Shown here: positions 1-9,127 of the stretch, piece after piece
Numbering within the stretch: the stretch's first letter is position 1
Layout of the letters: the number at the start of each line of letters is the position of its first letter
DNA from: JBJXHG01 sp046160865
GTDB taxonomy: Bacteria > Planctomycetota > UBA1135 > GCA-002686595
DNA length: 64,000 nt
NCBI GenBank assembly: GCA_046160865.1
Contig: JBJXHG010000039.1
Span: 1 to 64,000, forward strand
Reading direction: 5' to 3'
The notes under the pieces: generated by a model
Databases searched by the model: none
Told to the model about the DNA's origin: nothing
Seen by the model: the letters and a program-made list of their open reading frames with translations, nothing else
Made by a program: the position numbers and the translations under genes

Positions 1-149
1 CGTCGTTCGACGATCCGAAGAAGTCCGCCAAGTATCGCGACGCGATCACGATCGAGAGCAAGGACGCGAAGACGCTCACGTCGTCCGTGCTCGGCGACGA
101 CGGCAAGTGGACGACGTTCATGACGGCCAGCTATCGCCGGACGAAGTAG
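1..149 (+). CDS. C-terminal part of a DUF1579-like protein (start outside window)
   Basis: The reading frame is open from base 3 to a TAG at 147-149 and encodes the last 48 residues of a protein whose start lies upstream. The tail alternates short beta-strand-like segments (AITIESKDAKTLTSSV, then WTTFMTASYRRTK). This resembles the end of DUF1579 proteins, small secreted or cytoplasmic beta-barrel proteins of unknown function common in Planctomycetota. The family call rests on the tail only and is tentative. The next gene converges from the other strand 89 bp downstream. Confidence 0.5.
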   Translation, partial: SFDDPKKSAKYRDAITIESKDAKTLTSSVLGDDGKWTTFMTASYRRTK

Positions 150-238
150 CCTGCGCGCGGCACTTCGCGGACTGAAGAACGAATCGGCCGGAGGAGCGCG
201 CGACGCACCGCGCATCAACGCTGGAAGTGGCTGGCCAA

Positions 239-2173
239 CTACGCGGAGCGTGGTTGGCCGAGCCACCGGGCCAAGAGCTGCGCGAACCTGGCCGGATCCG
301 CGAGCGGCGAGCCTTCCGCGAGCAACGCCTGCCCGTGCACGAGCTCGGCAGCTTCGCGGAACTCGTCCGAGCGCGGCTTCTCCGCGTGCAATGCGAGCAA
401 GCGCTTCACCGCGCCGTGCTCGGGATTGAGCTCGAGCACGCGCTTTCCGTGCGGCACGTCTTGCCGCGCCGCGCGCAGGATCCGCTCCATGTTCGCCGAC
501 AGCTTGCCGGCTTCGTTCACGAGCACCGCCGGGCTGTCGGCGAGACGCGTCGAGTAGCGCACGTTCGCGATGTCCTCGCCGAGCGCTTCTTCGAGCGCGG
601 CGAGAAACTCGCGGTGATCGCGCTCCAGGTTCTCGCGCACTTCCTTCGCCGCGCTCGAAGCGAGGTCGAGATCACCGCGGTCGATCGCTTGGATCGGCTT
701 CTTGTCGAACTCGCGCACGCGCTCGACGACGAACTCGTCGACCGGCTCGGTGAGCAGCAGCACCTCGAAGCCGCGCGCGCGCAGCGGCTCCAAGTGCGGG
801 GACGCCTCGAGCGCCTTGCGGTCCGTTCCGGCGAGCGTGTAGATCGCCTCCTGGTCGGGCTTCATGCGCGCGACGTACTCGTCGAGCGTCGAGGGCTCGT
901 TCTCCTTGCCTTCGGCCGTCCACGTCGTGTCGAACAGCGCGATCTTCCGGATGCGTTGCTCGGGATCGTCGCCGACGTACATCCCCTCCTTCATCAGCAC
1001 GCCGAAGGCGTTCCAGAAGCGGCGGTAGCGCTCGCGATCGCTCTCGAGCATCTGCGTGAGCGATTCCAAGACGCGTTTCACGAGGCGCTTCTGGATCTGG
1101 CGCACGGTTCCGCTCGCTTGCAGCACCTCGCGCGACACGTTGAGCGGCAGGTCCGACGAATCGACGACACCGCGCACGAAGCGCATCCACGCCGGCAGCA
1201 AGTCCGGCGAGTCGGGCAGGATCAGCACGCGCTTGACGTACAGCGCGATACGCGACTTCGCGGCGCCTTCGAACAAGTCGAACGGACGCTCGGCGGGGAT
1301 GTAGAGCAGCGCCGTGTACTCGTTCGTGCCCTCGGCCTTGAAGTGGATCACGTCGAGCGGCGGCTCGGGATCGTGCGTGAGGTGACGGTAGAACTCGTCG
1401 TGCTCCGCGCGCTGGACGTCGTCCTTCGGCCGCGTCCACAGCGGCTTCATCGAGTTCAGCGTCTCGAGCTTCTGCTCCTCGCCGGCGCCCGTCTCGAGCT
1501 GAATCGGATACGCGACGAAGTCCGAGTAACGCTTCACGACGTCGCGGATCGTCCACTCCGACAGGAAGTCGGGATCGCCGGACTCGGGATCGTGCGGCCG
1601 CAGGTGGAGCGTCACGCGCGTGCCGTGCTGCTCGCGTAGGCCGGGCTCGAGCGTGTACTCGCCGCCGCCGTCCGACGTCCAACGCCACGCTTCGTCACCG
1701 CCGGCGCGCCGCGTGTCGACGACGACGCGCTCCGCGACCATGAACGACGAGTAGAAGCCGACACCGAACTGGCCGATCAGCGCCGGTGGTTGGGTCGTCT
1801 GCCCGGCCGGCGCAGGCTGCGCCACGTGCGCGGCCCGCGCACGAGCGAGGAACTCGCGCGTACCGGAGCGCGCGATCGTGCCGAGGTTCTGCGTCAGCTC
1901 GTCGCGCGTCATGCCGATGCCGTCGTCCTCGATCGACAGCGTGCGCGCGTCGCGGTCGAGCTCGATGCGGATCGAGCCGCCGTCACCCTTCAGCTCCTCG
2001 TGCGTCAGCGACTCGAAGTGCCGCTTGTCGATCGCGTCGCTCGCGTTGGACACCAGCTCGCGCAAGAAGATCTCGCGGTGCTTGTAGAGCGAGTGGATCA
2101 TCAGACCCAAGAGCTCCTGCACCTCGGCTTGGAATCGCAGTGTTTCGGGCTGGCTGTTCTTCGTCGCGCTCAT
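239..2173 (-). CDS. htpG: Molecular chaperone HtpG (Hsp90 family)
   Basis: This is the bacterial Hsp90 homologue, an ATP-dependent cytosolic chaperone that remodels client proteins. The 644-residue product carries the GHKL ATPase motifs in order: NASDAIDK near residue 40, DDGIGMT near 85 and GQFGVGFYSSFMVA near 130. The middle and dimerisation domains follow at the expected length. The frame is open 73 codons further upstream, but that extension looks random. I place the start at MSATKNSQ because the alignable sequence (FQAEVQELLGLMIHSLY) begins just after it and GAGG lies a few bases upstream. The gene diverges from the secreted protease gene, with 211 bp between them that should hold both promoters. 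Confidence 0.97.
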   Translation of the reverse strand: MSATKNSQPETLRFQAEVQELLGLMIHSLYKHREIFLRELVSNASDAIDKRHFESLTHEELKGDGGSIRIELDRDARTLSIEDDGIGMTRDELTQNLGTIARSGTREFLARARAAHVAQPAPAGQTTQPPALIGQFGVGFYSSFMVAERVVVDTRRAGGDEAWRWTSDGGGEYTLEPGLREQHGTRVTLHLRPHDPESGDPDFLSEWTIRDVVKRYSDFVAYPIQLETGAGEEQKLETLNSMKPLWTRPKDDVQRAEHDEFYRHLTHDPEPPLDVIHFKAEGTNEYTALLYIPAERPFDLFEGAAKSRIALYVKRVLILPDSPDLLPAWMRFVRGVVDSSDLPLNVSREVLQASGTVRQIQKRLVKRVLESLTQMLESDRERYRRFWNAFGVLMKEGMYVGDDPEQRIRKIALFDTTWTAEGKENEPSTLDEYVARMKPDQEAIYTLAGTDRKALEASPHLEPLRARGFEVLLLTEPVDEFVVERVREFDKKPIQAIDRGDLDLASSAAKEVRENLERDHREFLAALEEALGEDIANVRYSTRLADSPAVLVNEAGKLSANMERILRAARQDVPHGKRVLELNPEHGAVKRLLALHAEKPRSDEFREAAELVHGQALLAEGSPLADPARFAQLLARWLGQPRSA

Positions 2174-2384
2174 GGTGGGGATCCTCGTGCTGCCGTGCGG
2201 GGCCGGAATCGATCCGAGAGGGACCCGGCCGCCGCTCTGCGGGCGGAACATTTTGAGCAGCGCTCGCGCGCCATCAAGTGCCGCAGCGCCGTCTGCGTGA
2301 CATTCGACGCTCGGGGTAAGATTCTCGCGGGGTCCACGGAGCCGGTGGAACGCGCGCAGCGCCGGCGCCGTCGAACAATCGACG

Positions 2385-3749
2385 ATGAGCAAGGGGAACC
2401 GCTTGGGGCACTGGTCGGTGGCGGCACTCGCCGTATCCGCCGCGGCAGGTTTGTGCCTGCCCGCGCGCGTCGAGGGCTACAACTTCCTCGGCGGCTCGCT
2501 CGACCTCACGCAGCGCGACGTGCGCGTGTTCAACAATTTCGGCGACCTCAGCGCGAACGACAACACGACTCCCGATCCCGATTTCCCCGGAGCGCTCGGC
2601 GCGCCGCTCGCGATTTGGAAAGGCATCGTCGAATGGGGCAGCGAGCTCCACGGCAGCGGCTGGGGCGATCCGCACCAAGGCGGTGATCTCGGCTCCGGCG
2701 GCGCGAACTTCGATGCGAGCTGGCAAGGACTCGCGAGCGGCGTCGGCGGCGTCGACGACAACATCGTCTCCGAGCTCTCGGGCAACGGGCTCGGCACGTT
2801 CGCGTTCTGCGAGATCCCGATCGCCGACGGCTGGCGCATCCGGTTCTGGGAGCTGCCGTACGTCCTCGAAGACGGGCCCGGCCGATTCCCCCACCTGCCG
2901 CAGCGCACCGACATCCAGGGCATCTTGACGCACGAGTACGGGCACGCGCTCGGTCTCGCGCACACGAACGTGTTCGGCTCGACGATGTTCGCCGGCGCGG
3001 ATCAGGATTCCGTCATCGGGTTGCGCTCGATCGCCGCCGACGACATCGCGGGCGTCCAAGCGCTCTACGGCGTGCGCGCGGCGACCAAGCCGCGCGTGGA
3101 GACGTACGCGCTCGCGGGCAACACGCTCACGATTCGGGGCGCGCACTTCGCACCCGCTGCGAACGAGGTGTGGTTCACCGACGGATCCGGCGTTGGCGAC
3201 GGCACGCCGTTGAAAGTCGCGGGACTGCCGTCCGCGAACAACGGAACCGAGATCACGCTCGTGATCCCCGCGCTCGCCGCGAACGGTGACCTGCTCGTCA
3301 AGGTTCCCGGCAGCGGCAACGCCGACCTCTCCAATGCGTTTCCGTTCGACGCGCAGGTCGAACCGTGCCGCGTGCCGAAGGTGTACGGCCAAGCGAAGCT
3401 CACGTCGCTCGCGACGCTGCCGCTCTTGCGACCGCACGGCCGACCGCGCGTGTCGACGCCAGGCTTCGAGCTGAAGCTCGCGGGCGCGATTCCCGGCGCG
3501 CGCGCGGTGCTCTTCTACGGCCAGACGAGCGCGTCGCTCCCGTTCCAAGGCGGAACGCTGCTCGTCGGCGGAGCGCAAGTGCGTGCGGGCCGCGCGATCG
3601 TCGATCCGCTCGGCTCGGCGCGCTTTCCGATCGCAGTCGAGGCCGCGCTGGTCGGCACGACGCGCTACTACCAAGCACGCTTCGTGGACGCGGCGGACGC
3701 GTTCGGAGTCGGGCTCAGCGACGGCGTCGAAGTGACGTTCTGCCCTTAG
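2385..3749 (+). CDS. Secreted matrixin-like zinc metalloprotease
   Basis: The 454-residue product starts with a signal peptide (MSKGNRLGHW, then an Ala/Leu-rich core ending near residue 27). The zinc-binding helix HEYGHALGLAH spans residues 183-193 and matches the HExxHxxGxxH signature of metzincins. A Met (STMF) follows about seven residues later, where the Met-turn is expected. An IPT-like beta-sandwich follows the protease domain. The last ~120 residues contain FQGGTLLVGG and GTTRYYQARF, ending in TFCP, a C-terminal module that recurs in planctomycete secreted proteins. The role is probably extracellular protein degradation; the substrate is unknown. The gene stands alone and converges on the osmC-type gene. 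Confidence 0.85.
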   Translation: MSKGNRLGHWSVAALAVSAAAGLCLPARVEGYNFLGGSLDLTQRDVRVFNNFGDLSANDNTTPDPDFPGALGAPLAIWKGIVEWGSELHGSGWGDPHQGGDLGSGGANFDASWQGLASGVGGVDDNIVSELSGNGLGTFAFCEIPIADGWRIRFWELPYVLEDGPGRFPHLPQRTDIQGILTHEYGHALGLAHTNVFGSTMFAGADQDSVIGLRSIAADDIAGVQALYGVRAATKPRVETYALAGNTLTIRGAHFAPAANEVWFTDGSGVGDGTPLKVAGLPSANNGTEITLVIPALAANGDLLVKVPGSGNADLSNAFPFDAQVEPCRVPKVYGQAKLTSLATLPLLRPHGRPRVSTPGFELKLAGAIPGARAVLFYGQTSASLPFQGGTLLVGGAQVRAGRAIVDPLGSARFPIAVEAALVGTTRYYQARFVDAADAFGVGLSDGVEVTFCP

Positions 3750-3818
3750 AGCCCGTCTTAAAACCTCGCCGTGCTCTCAGCGCGCGTCCGAGCAGCTCGT
3801 GGTGAAGGCTGCGGGCTA

Positions 3819-3992
3819 GTCGCATTTCTCACCACATCCTGCTGCGTGCGCGCCAACTCGCTCGGACCGGCGTTGTTGGATCGGAATCGATCCTTGCTGA
3901 CCAACTAGGTCACCTCCGGTCGATTCCGATGCCACGCCTTGCTCCGAACGCGCTGGCGCAACCTCGCGACGGACGTGGTGAGAAATGCGGGC
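3819..3992 (+). mobile_element. Family B palindromic element, copy B1
   Basis: This 174-bp imperfect palindrome lies between the convergent protease and OsmC genes. Its outer arms read GCATTTCTCACCAC (from 3822) and GTGGTGAGAAATGC (ending 3988). A centre with TCGGAATCGATCC and CGATTCCGA arms is shared with the other full-length copies. It is preceded by TA (3817-3818) and followed by CA, so the putative TA duplication has decayed on the right. It lies in the orientation opposite to B5 and B6. No protein-coding role is apparent. Confidence 0.8.
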
Positions 3993-4074
3993 CAGCCCGC
4001 GATCGACGCGGGCGCCGAGACTTCGTTGATGGCGCGCGCCGGTGAACGACGGCCGCACGTCCCGGCGCCGGTCT

Positions 4075-4479
4075 CTAGCCGAGCTGCGTCCGCATGTCGA
4101 TCGGCCCCGTGAGCGTGCGGTGCACCGGGCACTTGTTCGCGATCTCGAGCAGGCGCGCGCGTTGCTCGAGGTCGAGCGCGCCTTCGAGCTCGATCGTGCG
4201 CTCGATGTGCTCGCCCGCGTCGTCCTTCCAATGACGGAGCGCGACGCGCACGTCCTCGAGCGGCCACTGCTTGCGGCGCGCGTACATCGACACGGTCATC
4301 GACGTGCACGCGCCGAGCGCGGCGAGGAGCAGCGCGTGCGGAGCGGGTCCGCGATCGGTGCCGCCGCTCGACAGCGGCTCGTCGGCGAGGAGCGTGTGCT
4401 CGCCGGCGCGGATCTCCTGCACGAACCCTGCTGACGAACCGCGCACGCTAACGCGCGTGCCGGAAGCCGTGTCGCTCAT
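4075..4479 (-). CDS. OsmC/Ohr family protein
   Basis: The 134-residue product is a typical full-length OsmC-family protein, a cytosolic dimer that reduces hydroperoxides with a Cys pair. It shows the family landmarks: GGTDRGPAPHALLLAALGACTS with the first reactive Cys in the helix, and NKCPVHRTL with the second Cys. This arrangement fits the general OsmC/YhfA branch rather than Ohr proper. Its start overlaps the stop of the upstream BNR-repeat gene by 4 bp (ATGA), so the two are probably co-transcribed. Confidence 0.92.
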   Translation of the reverse strand: MSDTASGTRVSVRGSSAGFVQEIRAGEHTLLADEPLSSGGTDRGPAPHALLLAALGACTSMTVSMYARRKQWPLEDVRVALRHWKDDAGEHIERTIELEGALDLEQRARLLEIANKCPVHRTLTGPIDMRTQLG

Positions 4480-7361
4480 CGCAACTCCTGCTCTGTTGCC
4501 GCGTGGAGCCCCGCGCGCGGTCGGATGGCCGGGCCCGGACCTGCGAGCACCGTGACCTTGCCCCGTGCCGAGAGCTTGCCGCACGACACGCTCACGTCGT
4601 ACTCGCCCGGCGCGACGAACTGCTTCTGGCCGAGGTCGGAGTTCGGGTCCGGCAGTCGGTCGTAAGGCTCGCGCTCGAGGTCCCACACCGCGCGGTTCAG
4701 GCCCGGACGATGTGTGCCCGTGATCTCGCGCACCGTCTTGCCCCGCGAATCCGTGACCCGGATTTTCACGTCGTCGCCGGTGTAATCGCGCAGCCAGTAC
4801 GTGATGCGCGCGCCCATCGGCGGGTTCGCCGCGACGAAAGCGCGCTCGGTCCACACGCCGTCGAGTGGGAGCAAGAGACGTGGTTTTGCCGCGGGCACGT
4901 CGAAGAGATGCAGCGGCGCGTCGAGCACCGCTTGTGTGAGCGCGCCGATCGGCGCGGCGTCGTCCAGGACATAAATCGACCGGCCGTGCGTGCCGGCGAT
5001 CAGGTCGTGCTCGCGCGGATGGACGAAGAGGTCGTGGACGGGCACGGTCGGCAGCGACTGGCCGTTGAGCTTCACCCAGCGCGCGCCCGCGTCGATCGAC
5101 ACGAACGCGGACGTCTCGGTGCCGGCGTACAGCACCGCCGGATTGCGCAGGTCTTCGCGCACGACGAGCACGGGCGCGTCCTGGGGCAGATCGCCCGTGA
5201 TCGACGCCCATGTTTTGCCGCCATCGCGCGTCGCGACCACGTTCGGTGTCATCACGTCGCTGCGGTGGCCGTCGATCGCGACGTAGCACACCTGCGCATC
5301 GTGGCGCGAGGGCTCGACGCGCGCGACGTACAGACCGTTCGTCTGCGGAGGCGTGACGTCGCTCCACGTGCCGCCGCCGTCGACGGTCACGTGCACGCGG
5401 CCGTCGTCGCTGCCCGCCCAGAGCACGCCCTTCACGCGCGGCGACTCGGCGAGCGACACCAGGGTGCCGTGTGTCTCGGCGTTCGAGCCGACGGTGTCGA
5501 CGCGGTCGACGATGGCGCGGGTGAGATCGCCGGAGATCTTCTCCCAGCGATCGCCGCCGTCGAGCAATCGGAAGACGGAGTTGCCGCCCATGTACAGCGT
5601 CGTCGGCTCGCCGGGCTTCACGTGCGGCGACACGAAGAACGGCGTGTTCCAGTTGAAGCGGAAGCGCCGCTCGCCCTCCTTCGGCGACGGCGCGATCGTG
5701 CGCAGGACTCCCGTGTCGAGGTGGATGCGTACGAGCCCGCCGCCTTGGCTCTCGGCGTACACGACGTTGCGGTCGCCGGGATCGAACGCGACGTGAAACC
5801 CGTCGCTGCCGTACACGCTCGTCCAATGCTGGTTCAGGATGCCGCCCGCGGACGGCGTTCCGTCGAAGTTCGAGACTTCGAACATCGTTGCGCTCGGCCC
5901 CATCCACGAGCCGTTGTCCTGCAGCCCGCCGGCGATGCGGTACGGCTCCGAGAGATCGGCGGCGACGTTGTAGAACTGCCCGACGGCGAGGTGGCTCAAG
6001 AAGTCCCACGTCTGCGCGCCATCGTGCGAGACGTAGATGCCGCCGTCGCTGCCGGAAACGATGTGATCGGGATCGGCGGGATCGATCTCGAGCGCGTGGA
6101 AGTCGACGTGCGGCTTGCGCGAGCCGCCGGCGCGCAGCGTCTTGCCGCCGTCGTCGGAGATCCAGACTTGCCAGCCGAGCACGTACACGCGCTCGGCGTT
6201 CACTGGATCGACGCGCACCCTCGAGAAGTAGAACGCGCGCGGCGTGTACGCGTGCACGCGCGTCCACGTCTCGCCGCGGTCGTCGGAGCGGAACAGCCCG
6301 CCGGCGCGGCTCTCGTCCTCGAACGGCTCGCCGAGGCGACCACCGAGATCGGACTCGACGACTGCGTACAGCGTGCGCGGGTCCTTGGCGAAGAGGCCGA
6401 TGCCGATGCGGCCGGTCTGCGACGGCAGTCCGCCGGCGAGCTTCTTCCACGTCGCGCCGGAATCGTCGGAGCGGTACATGCCGCCGTTCGGTCCACCGCT
6501 CGCGAAGCTGTACGCGGTGCGCCGCCGCATGTACATCGCCGCGTAGACGGTCGACGGCTGCTTCGGATCGATCACGACGTCGCACGCGCCGGTGTCCGCG
6601 TCGATCGAGAGCACGGCCTTCCACGTCTTGCCACCATCGGTGGTCTTGAACACGCCGCGCTCGGCGTTCGGTCCCCACAGGTGGCCGAGCGCGGCCGCGA
6701 AGCACACGTCGGGATCGCGCGGATCGACCGCGATCGACGGGATGTCGTGCGAGTCGGCCAGACCAGCGTGCGCGAACGTCCCACCGCCGTCGGTCGATCG
6801 ATACATCCCGCGACCCCACGACGAGCTGTTGCGTCCGTTGCCCTCGCCGGTGCCGACCCAGACGATCTTCGCGCGCCCGTTCTTCTCGCGCTCTGCTTGC
6901 GGCGTCGCGCTGTCTTCGCTCCAGCCGGGCCACGTCGCGGGAGCATCGACGACCGCCACCGATCCGATCGACGAAGTGGCTTGGTCGTCGAACACGGGCG
7001 CGAACGTCGTGCCCGCGTTCGTCGTCTTCCACAGCCCACCGGTTCCGAAGCCGACGTAGAAGGTCTTCGTCGTGCCGGGCGCGAAGGCGATCGCAGCGAC
7101 GCGGCCGCCCATGTTCGCCGGTCCGACGCTGCGCCACGGGAGCCCGCGCAAGTCCTCTTCGCGCAACGTGCGCGAGCCTCGGATCGCCGCGGCCGTGGTC
7201 GGAATCGGCGCGGTACTCGCAGCGTCCGCCTCCGGAACAGCGTCCGTGCGCTGCGTGCGAGCGGTGGAGCGCTGGCCTTCGCTCGCGCGTTCCTGCGATG
7301 CGCAGGCCATGAGAATTACGAGGCACATCAGCGTGCCCACGTAGATGGAACGGGGATGCAT
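4476..7361 (-). CDS. Secreted lipoprotein with BNR/VPS10-type beta-propeller repeats
   Basis: The product is 961 residues with a lipoprotein signal (MHPRSIYVGTLMCLVILMAC; the Cys is the lipidation site). Many repeats of the form S.DGG.TW follow (for example TTDGGKTWKAV, SDDSGATWKKL, TRDGGKTWASI), the Asp-box signature of sialidase/VPS10-like propellers. A C-terminal Ig/FlgD-like segment (IRVTDSRGKTVREITG) closes the protein. Such proteins are common in Planctomycetota and Bacteroidota and are usually annotated as glycosyl-hydrolase-like without a proven activity. The open frame extends 46 codons upstream of the chosen ATG, but the lipobox and a GGAG eight bases before it support this start. 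The gene diverges from the antiporter gene. Confidence 0.85.
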   Translation of the reverse strand: MHPRSIYVGTLMCLVILMACASQERASEGQRSTARTQRTDAVPEADAASTAPIPTTAAAIRGSRTLREEDLRGLPWRSVGPANMGGRVAAIAFAPGTTKTFYVGFGTGGLWKTTNAGTTFAPVFDDQATSSIGSVAVVDAPATWPGWSEDSATPQAEREKNGRAKIVWVGTGEGNGRNSSSWGRGMYRSTDGGGTFAHAGLADSHDIPSIAVDPRDPDVCFAAALGHLWGPNAERGVFKTTDGGKTWKAVLSIDADTGACDVVIDPKQPSTVYAAMYMRRRTAYSFASGGPNGGMYRSDDSGATWKKLAGGLPSQTGRIGIGLFAKDPRTLYAVVESDLGGRLGEPFEDESRAGGLFRSDDRGETWTRVHAYTPRAFYFSRVRVDPVNAERVYVLGWQVWISDDGGKTLRAGGSRKPHVDFHALEIDPADPDHIVSGSDGGIYVSHDGAQTWDFLSHLAVGQFYNVAADLSEPYRIAGGLQDNGSWMGPSATMFEVSNFDGTPSAGGILNQHWTSVYGSDGFHVAFDPGDRNVVYAESQGGGLVRIHLDTGVLRTIAPSPKEGERRFRFNWNTPFFVSPHVKPGEPTTLYMGGNSVFRLLDGGDRWEKISGDLTRAIVDRVDTVGSNAETHGTLVSLAESPRVKGVLWAGSDDGRVHVTVDGGGTWSDVTPPQTNGLYVARVEPSRHDAQVCYVAIDGHRSDVMTPNVVATRDGGKTWASITGDLPQDAPVLVVREDLRNPAVLYAGTETSAFVSIDAGARWVKLNGQSLPTVPVHDLFVHPREHDLIAGTHGRSIYVLDDAAPIGALTQAVLDAPLHLFDVPAAKPRLLLPLDGVWTERAFVAANPPMGARITYWLRDYTGDDVKIRVTDSRGKTVREITGTHRPGLNRAVWDLEREPYDRLPDPNSDLGQKQFVAPGEYDVSVSCGKLSARGKVTVLAGPGPAIRPRAGLHAATEQELR

Positions 7362-7488
7362 CGGAGATTCTCCGCGGTTGTCGGAACTGCGTCGCGCGGC
7401 CGTCGTGCACATCGAAGTACGGAGCGAACGGCTGCGCGCGGAGGCGATAGGATGTCGCACGTCGCGCGCAAGCGCGACCTTCTCGTAC

Positions 7489-8904
7489 ATGGGTACCACC
7501 GAGCAACCGTCGAGCTCCCAGGCCTCCGTCGCGCGCGCCGCGATCGGTTACACGGCGATGGTCGTGCTCACCGTCGTCGCATTCTTCTGGGTGCGTTCCT
7601 ACGGCGAGACGTTGAGCGCGCCGGATCCGCTCGTCGAGCGCCTGACCGGCGTGAAGGGCGCACGCGCGGATCTCCTGGCGCGCATCCTTTTCGCGCTCGC
7701 GGCCGTGATCGTCGTCGGCCAGCTCCTGGCGCGCTTGTTCAAGCGCATCGACCAGCCGCCCGTGATCGGCGAAGTGGTCGCGGGCATCCTGCTCGGCCCG
7801 TCGCTGCTCGGCCACGACTTCTCGCAGAAGATCCTGCCGACCGAGATCGCGCCGGCGCTCGGCATCATCGCGCAGTTCGGCGTGATCCTCTACATGTTCG
7901 TGATCGGGCTCGAGCTCGATCCGAAGCGCATCAAGGGACGCGTGCATTCCACGGTCGCCACCTCGCACGCGAGCATCCTGGCGCCGTTCCTGCTCGGCGC
8001 GATCTTGGCGCTGTGGCTCTACCCGCGCTATTCGAGCAGCGACGTGTCGTTCACGAGCTTCGCGCTGTTCCTCGGCGTGGCGATGTCGATCACCGCGTTC
8101 CCGGTGCTCGCGCGCATCCTCAGCGACCGGAAGCTGGCGCGCACCGAGCTCGGCGTCATCGCGCTGAGCTGCGCTGCGACGGACGACGTCACGGCGTGGT
8201 GCTTGCTCGCGCTCGTGGTCGGCGTCGCGAAGGCAGAGGTCGACTCCGGCTTCTTCGTGGCGATCGGCGCGGTCGCCTACATCGGCCTGATGATCTTCCT
8301 CGCGCGCCCGCTGCTGCGACGCTACCTGTCCAGCACGCACGAGGGCGGTGTTCCACGCGGCCTCATCGTCGCGACGTTCATCGCGCTGCTCTTCTCGACG
8401 ATGGCGACGGAGCTGATCGGGATCCACGCGATCTTCGGCGCGTTCCTGCTCGGCGTGATCATCCCGCACGACAGCTCGCTCGCGCACACGCTGACGCGCC
8501 AGCTGGAGTCGGTCGTGACGATCCTCTTCCTGCCCGCGTTCTTCGCCTACACGGGCATGCGGACGCGGATCGACCTCGTCGATTCGAGCACCGATTGGCT
8601 CGTGTGCGCCCTGATCATCTTCGTGGCGACGCTCGGGAAGTTCGGCGGCTCGTACGTCGCGGCGCGGCTCACGGGGATCCAGCCGCGCATGGCGGCGGCG
8701 CTCGGCGCGCTGATGAACACGCGCGGGCTGATGGAGCTGATCGTCCTCAACGTCGGGCTCGACCTGCAGGTCATCTCGCCGAAGATCTTCTCGATGATGG
8801 TGATCATGGCGCTCGTCACCACGATCATGACCGGACCGGCGCTGAAGCTGTTCCTGCGCGACCGAGCCGGCGAGGAGCACGCCGCGGCTGCGCGCGCGCC
8901 CTAG
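7489..8904 (+). CDS. Kef-type Na+/H+ or K+/H+ antiporter (CPA2)
   Basis: The 471-residue integral membrane protein has about 12-13 hydrophobic helices and the CPA2 landmarks QPPVIGEVVAGILLGPSLLG and FVIGLELDP, then IHAIFGAFLLGVIIP. It should exchange cations for protons across the inner membrane and support pH or salt homeostasis. There is no RCK/TrkA-N domain, so it is the short Kef-like or NapA-like form. The ATG at 7489 precedes a short cytoplasmic tail and the first helix (AMVVLTVVAFFWV). The open frame upstream of it is not family-like. The TAG stop (8902-8904) overlaps the left edge of mobile element A1. Confidence 0.9.
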   Translation: MGTTEQPSSSQASVARAAIGYTAMVVLTVVAFFWVRSYGETLSAPDPLVERLTGVKGARADLLARILFALAAVIVVGQLLARLFKRIDQPPVIGEVVAGILLGPSLLGHDFSQKILPTEIAPALGIIAQFGVILYMFVIGLELDPKRIKGRVHSTVATSHASILAPFLLGAILALWLYPRYSSSDVSFTSFALFLGVAMSITAFPVLARILSDRKLARTELGVIALSCAATDDVTAWCLLALVVGVAKAEVDSGFFVAIGAVAYIGLMIFLARPLLRRYLSSTHEGGVPRGLIVATFIALLFSTMATELIGIHAIFGAFLLGVIIPHDSSLAHTLTRQLESVVTILFLPAFFAYTGMRTRIDLVDSSTDWLVCALIIFVATLGKFGGSYVAARLTGIQPRMAAALGALMNTRGLMELIVLNVGLDLQVISPKIFSMMVIMALVTTIMTGPALKLFLRDRAGEEHAAAARAP

Positions 8905-9064
8905 CAGCCCGTGGTGAAAGTCATTCGGCCCGAAAGCCGTCCGTTCGCGCCGGCACGGCGTCGCTCGATCCTCGGCGAGTCTTGACGATTCGCCTGCGGT
9001 CTCGCTCCTTGCTCTGAAGCGAACGGACCACCTTCGCGCTCGAAGCACTTTCACCACGGGCTGC
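8904..9064 (+). mobile_element. Family A palindromic element, copy A1 (161 bp)
   Basis: This 161-bp element runs from GCAGCCCGTGGTGAAAGT to its inverted copy ACTTTCACCACGGGCTGC and is flanked on both sides by TA (8902-8903, 9065-9066). With the flanks the ends read CTAGCAGCCCG and CGGGCTGCTAG. The whole unit can fold into one long hairpin, with inner arms near GGCGAGTCTTGACGATTCGCC. The TA on the left is part of the TAG stop codon of the antiporter gene. There is no ORF with coding character. Three other copies of the same length are in the window. Confidence 0.85.
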
Positions 9065-9127
9065 TAGAGTCCTGCGTCGGAAGCTCACCGCCAACTCCGA
9101 GAACGAAGCCTCGCTCGCCGCACTGCC

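Noticed and set aside
227..1639. Long open frame on the + strand opposite htpG
   Set aside because: It is a GC-bias shadow: low-complexity Arg/Leu-rich translation, while the minus strand encodes a complete HtpG.
3768..3818. Possible extra family A fragment (GCAGCTCGTGGTGAAGG followed by GCGGGCTA)
   Set aside because: Only one end-like motif is present, immediately beside B1, with no second arm; it may be chance.
3816..4058. Small ORFs within family B elements as genes
   Set aside because: Similar peptides recur in every copy because the element has few stop codons in some frames; there is no ribosome site or independent coding signal.
4503..9017. 1504-codon open frame on the + strand
   Set aside because: Shadow of the BNR lipoprotein and the antiporter; its composition is Arg/Ala-rich without any domain, and it ends inside element A1.
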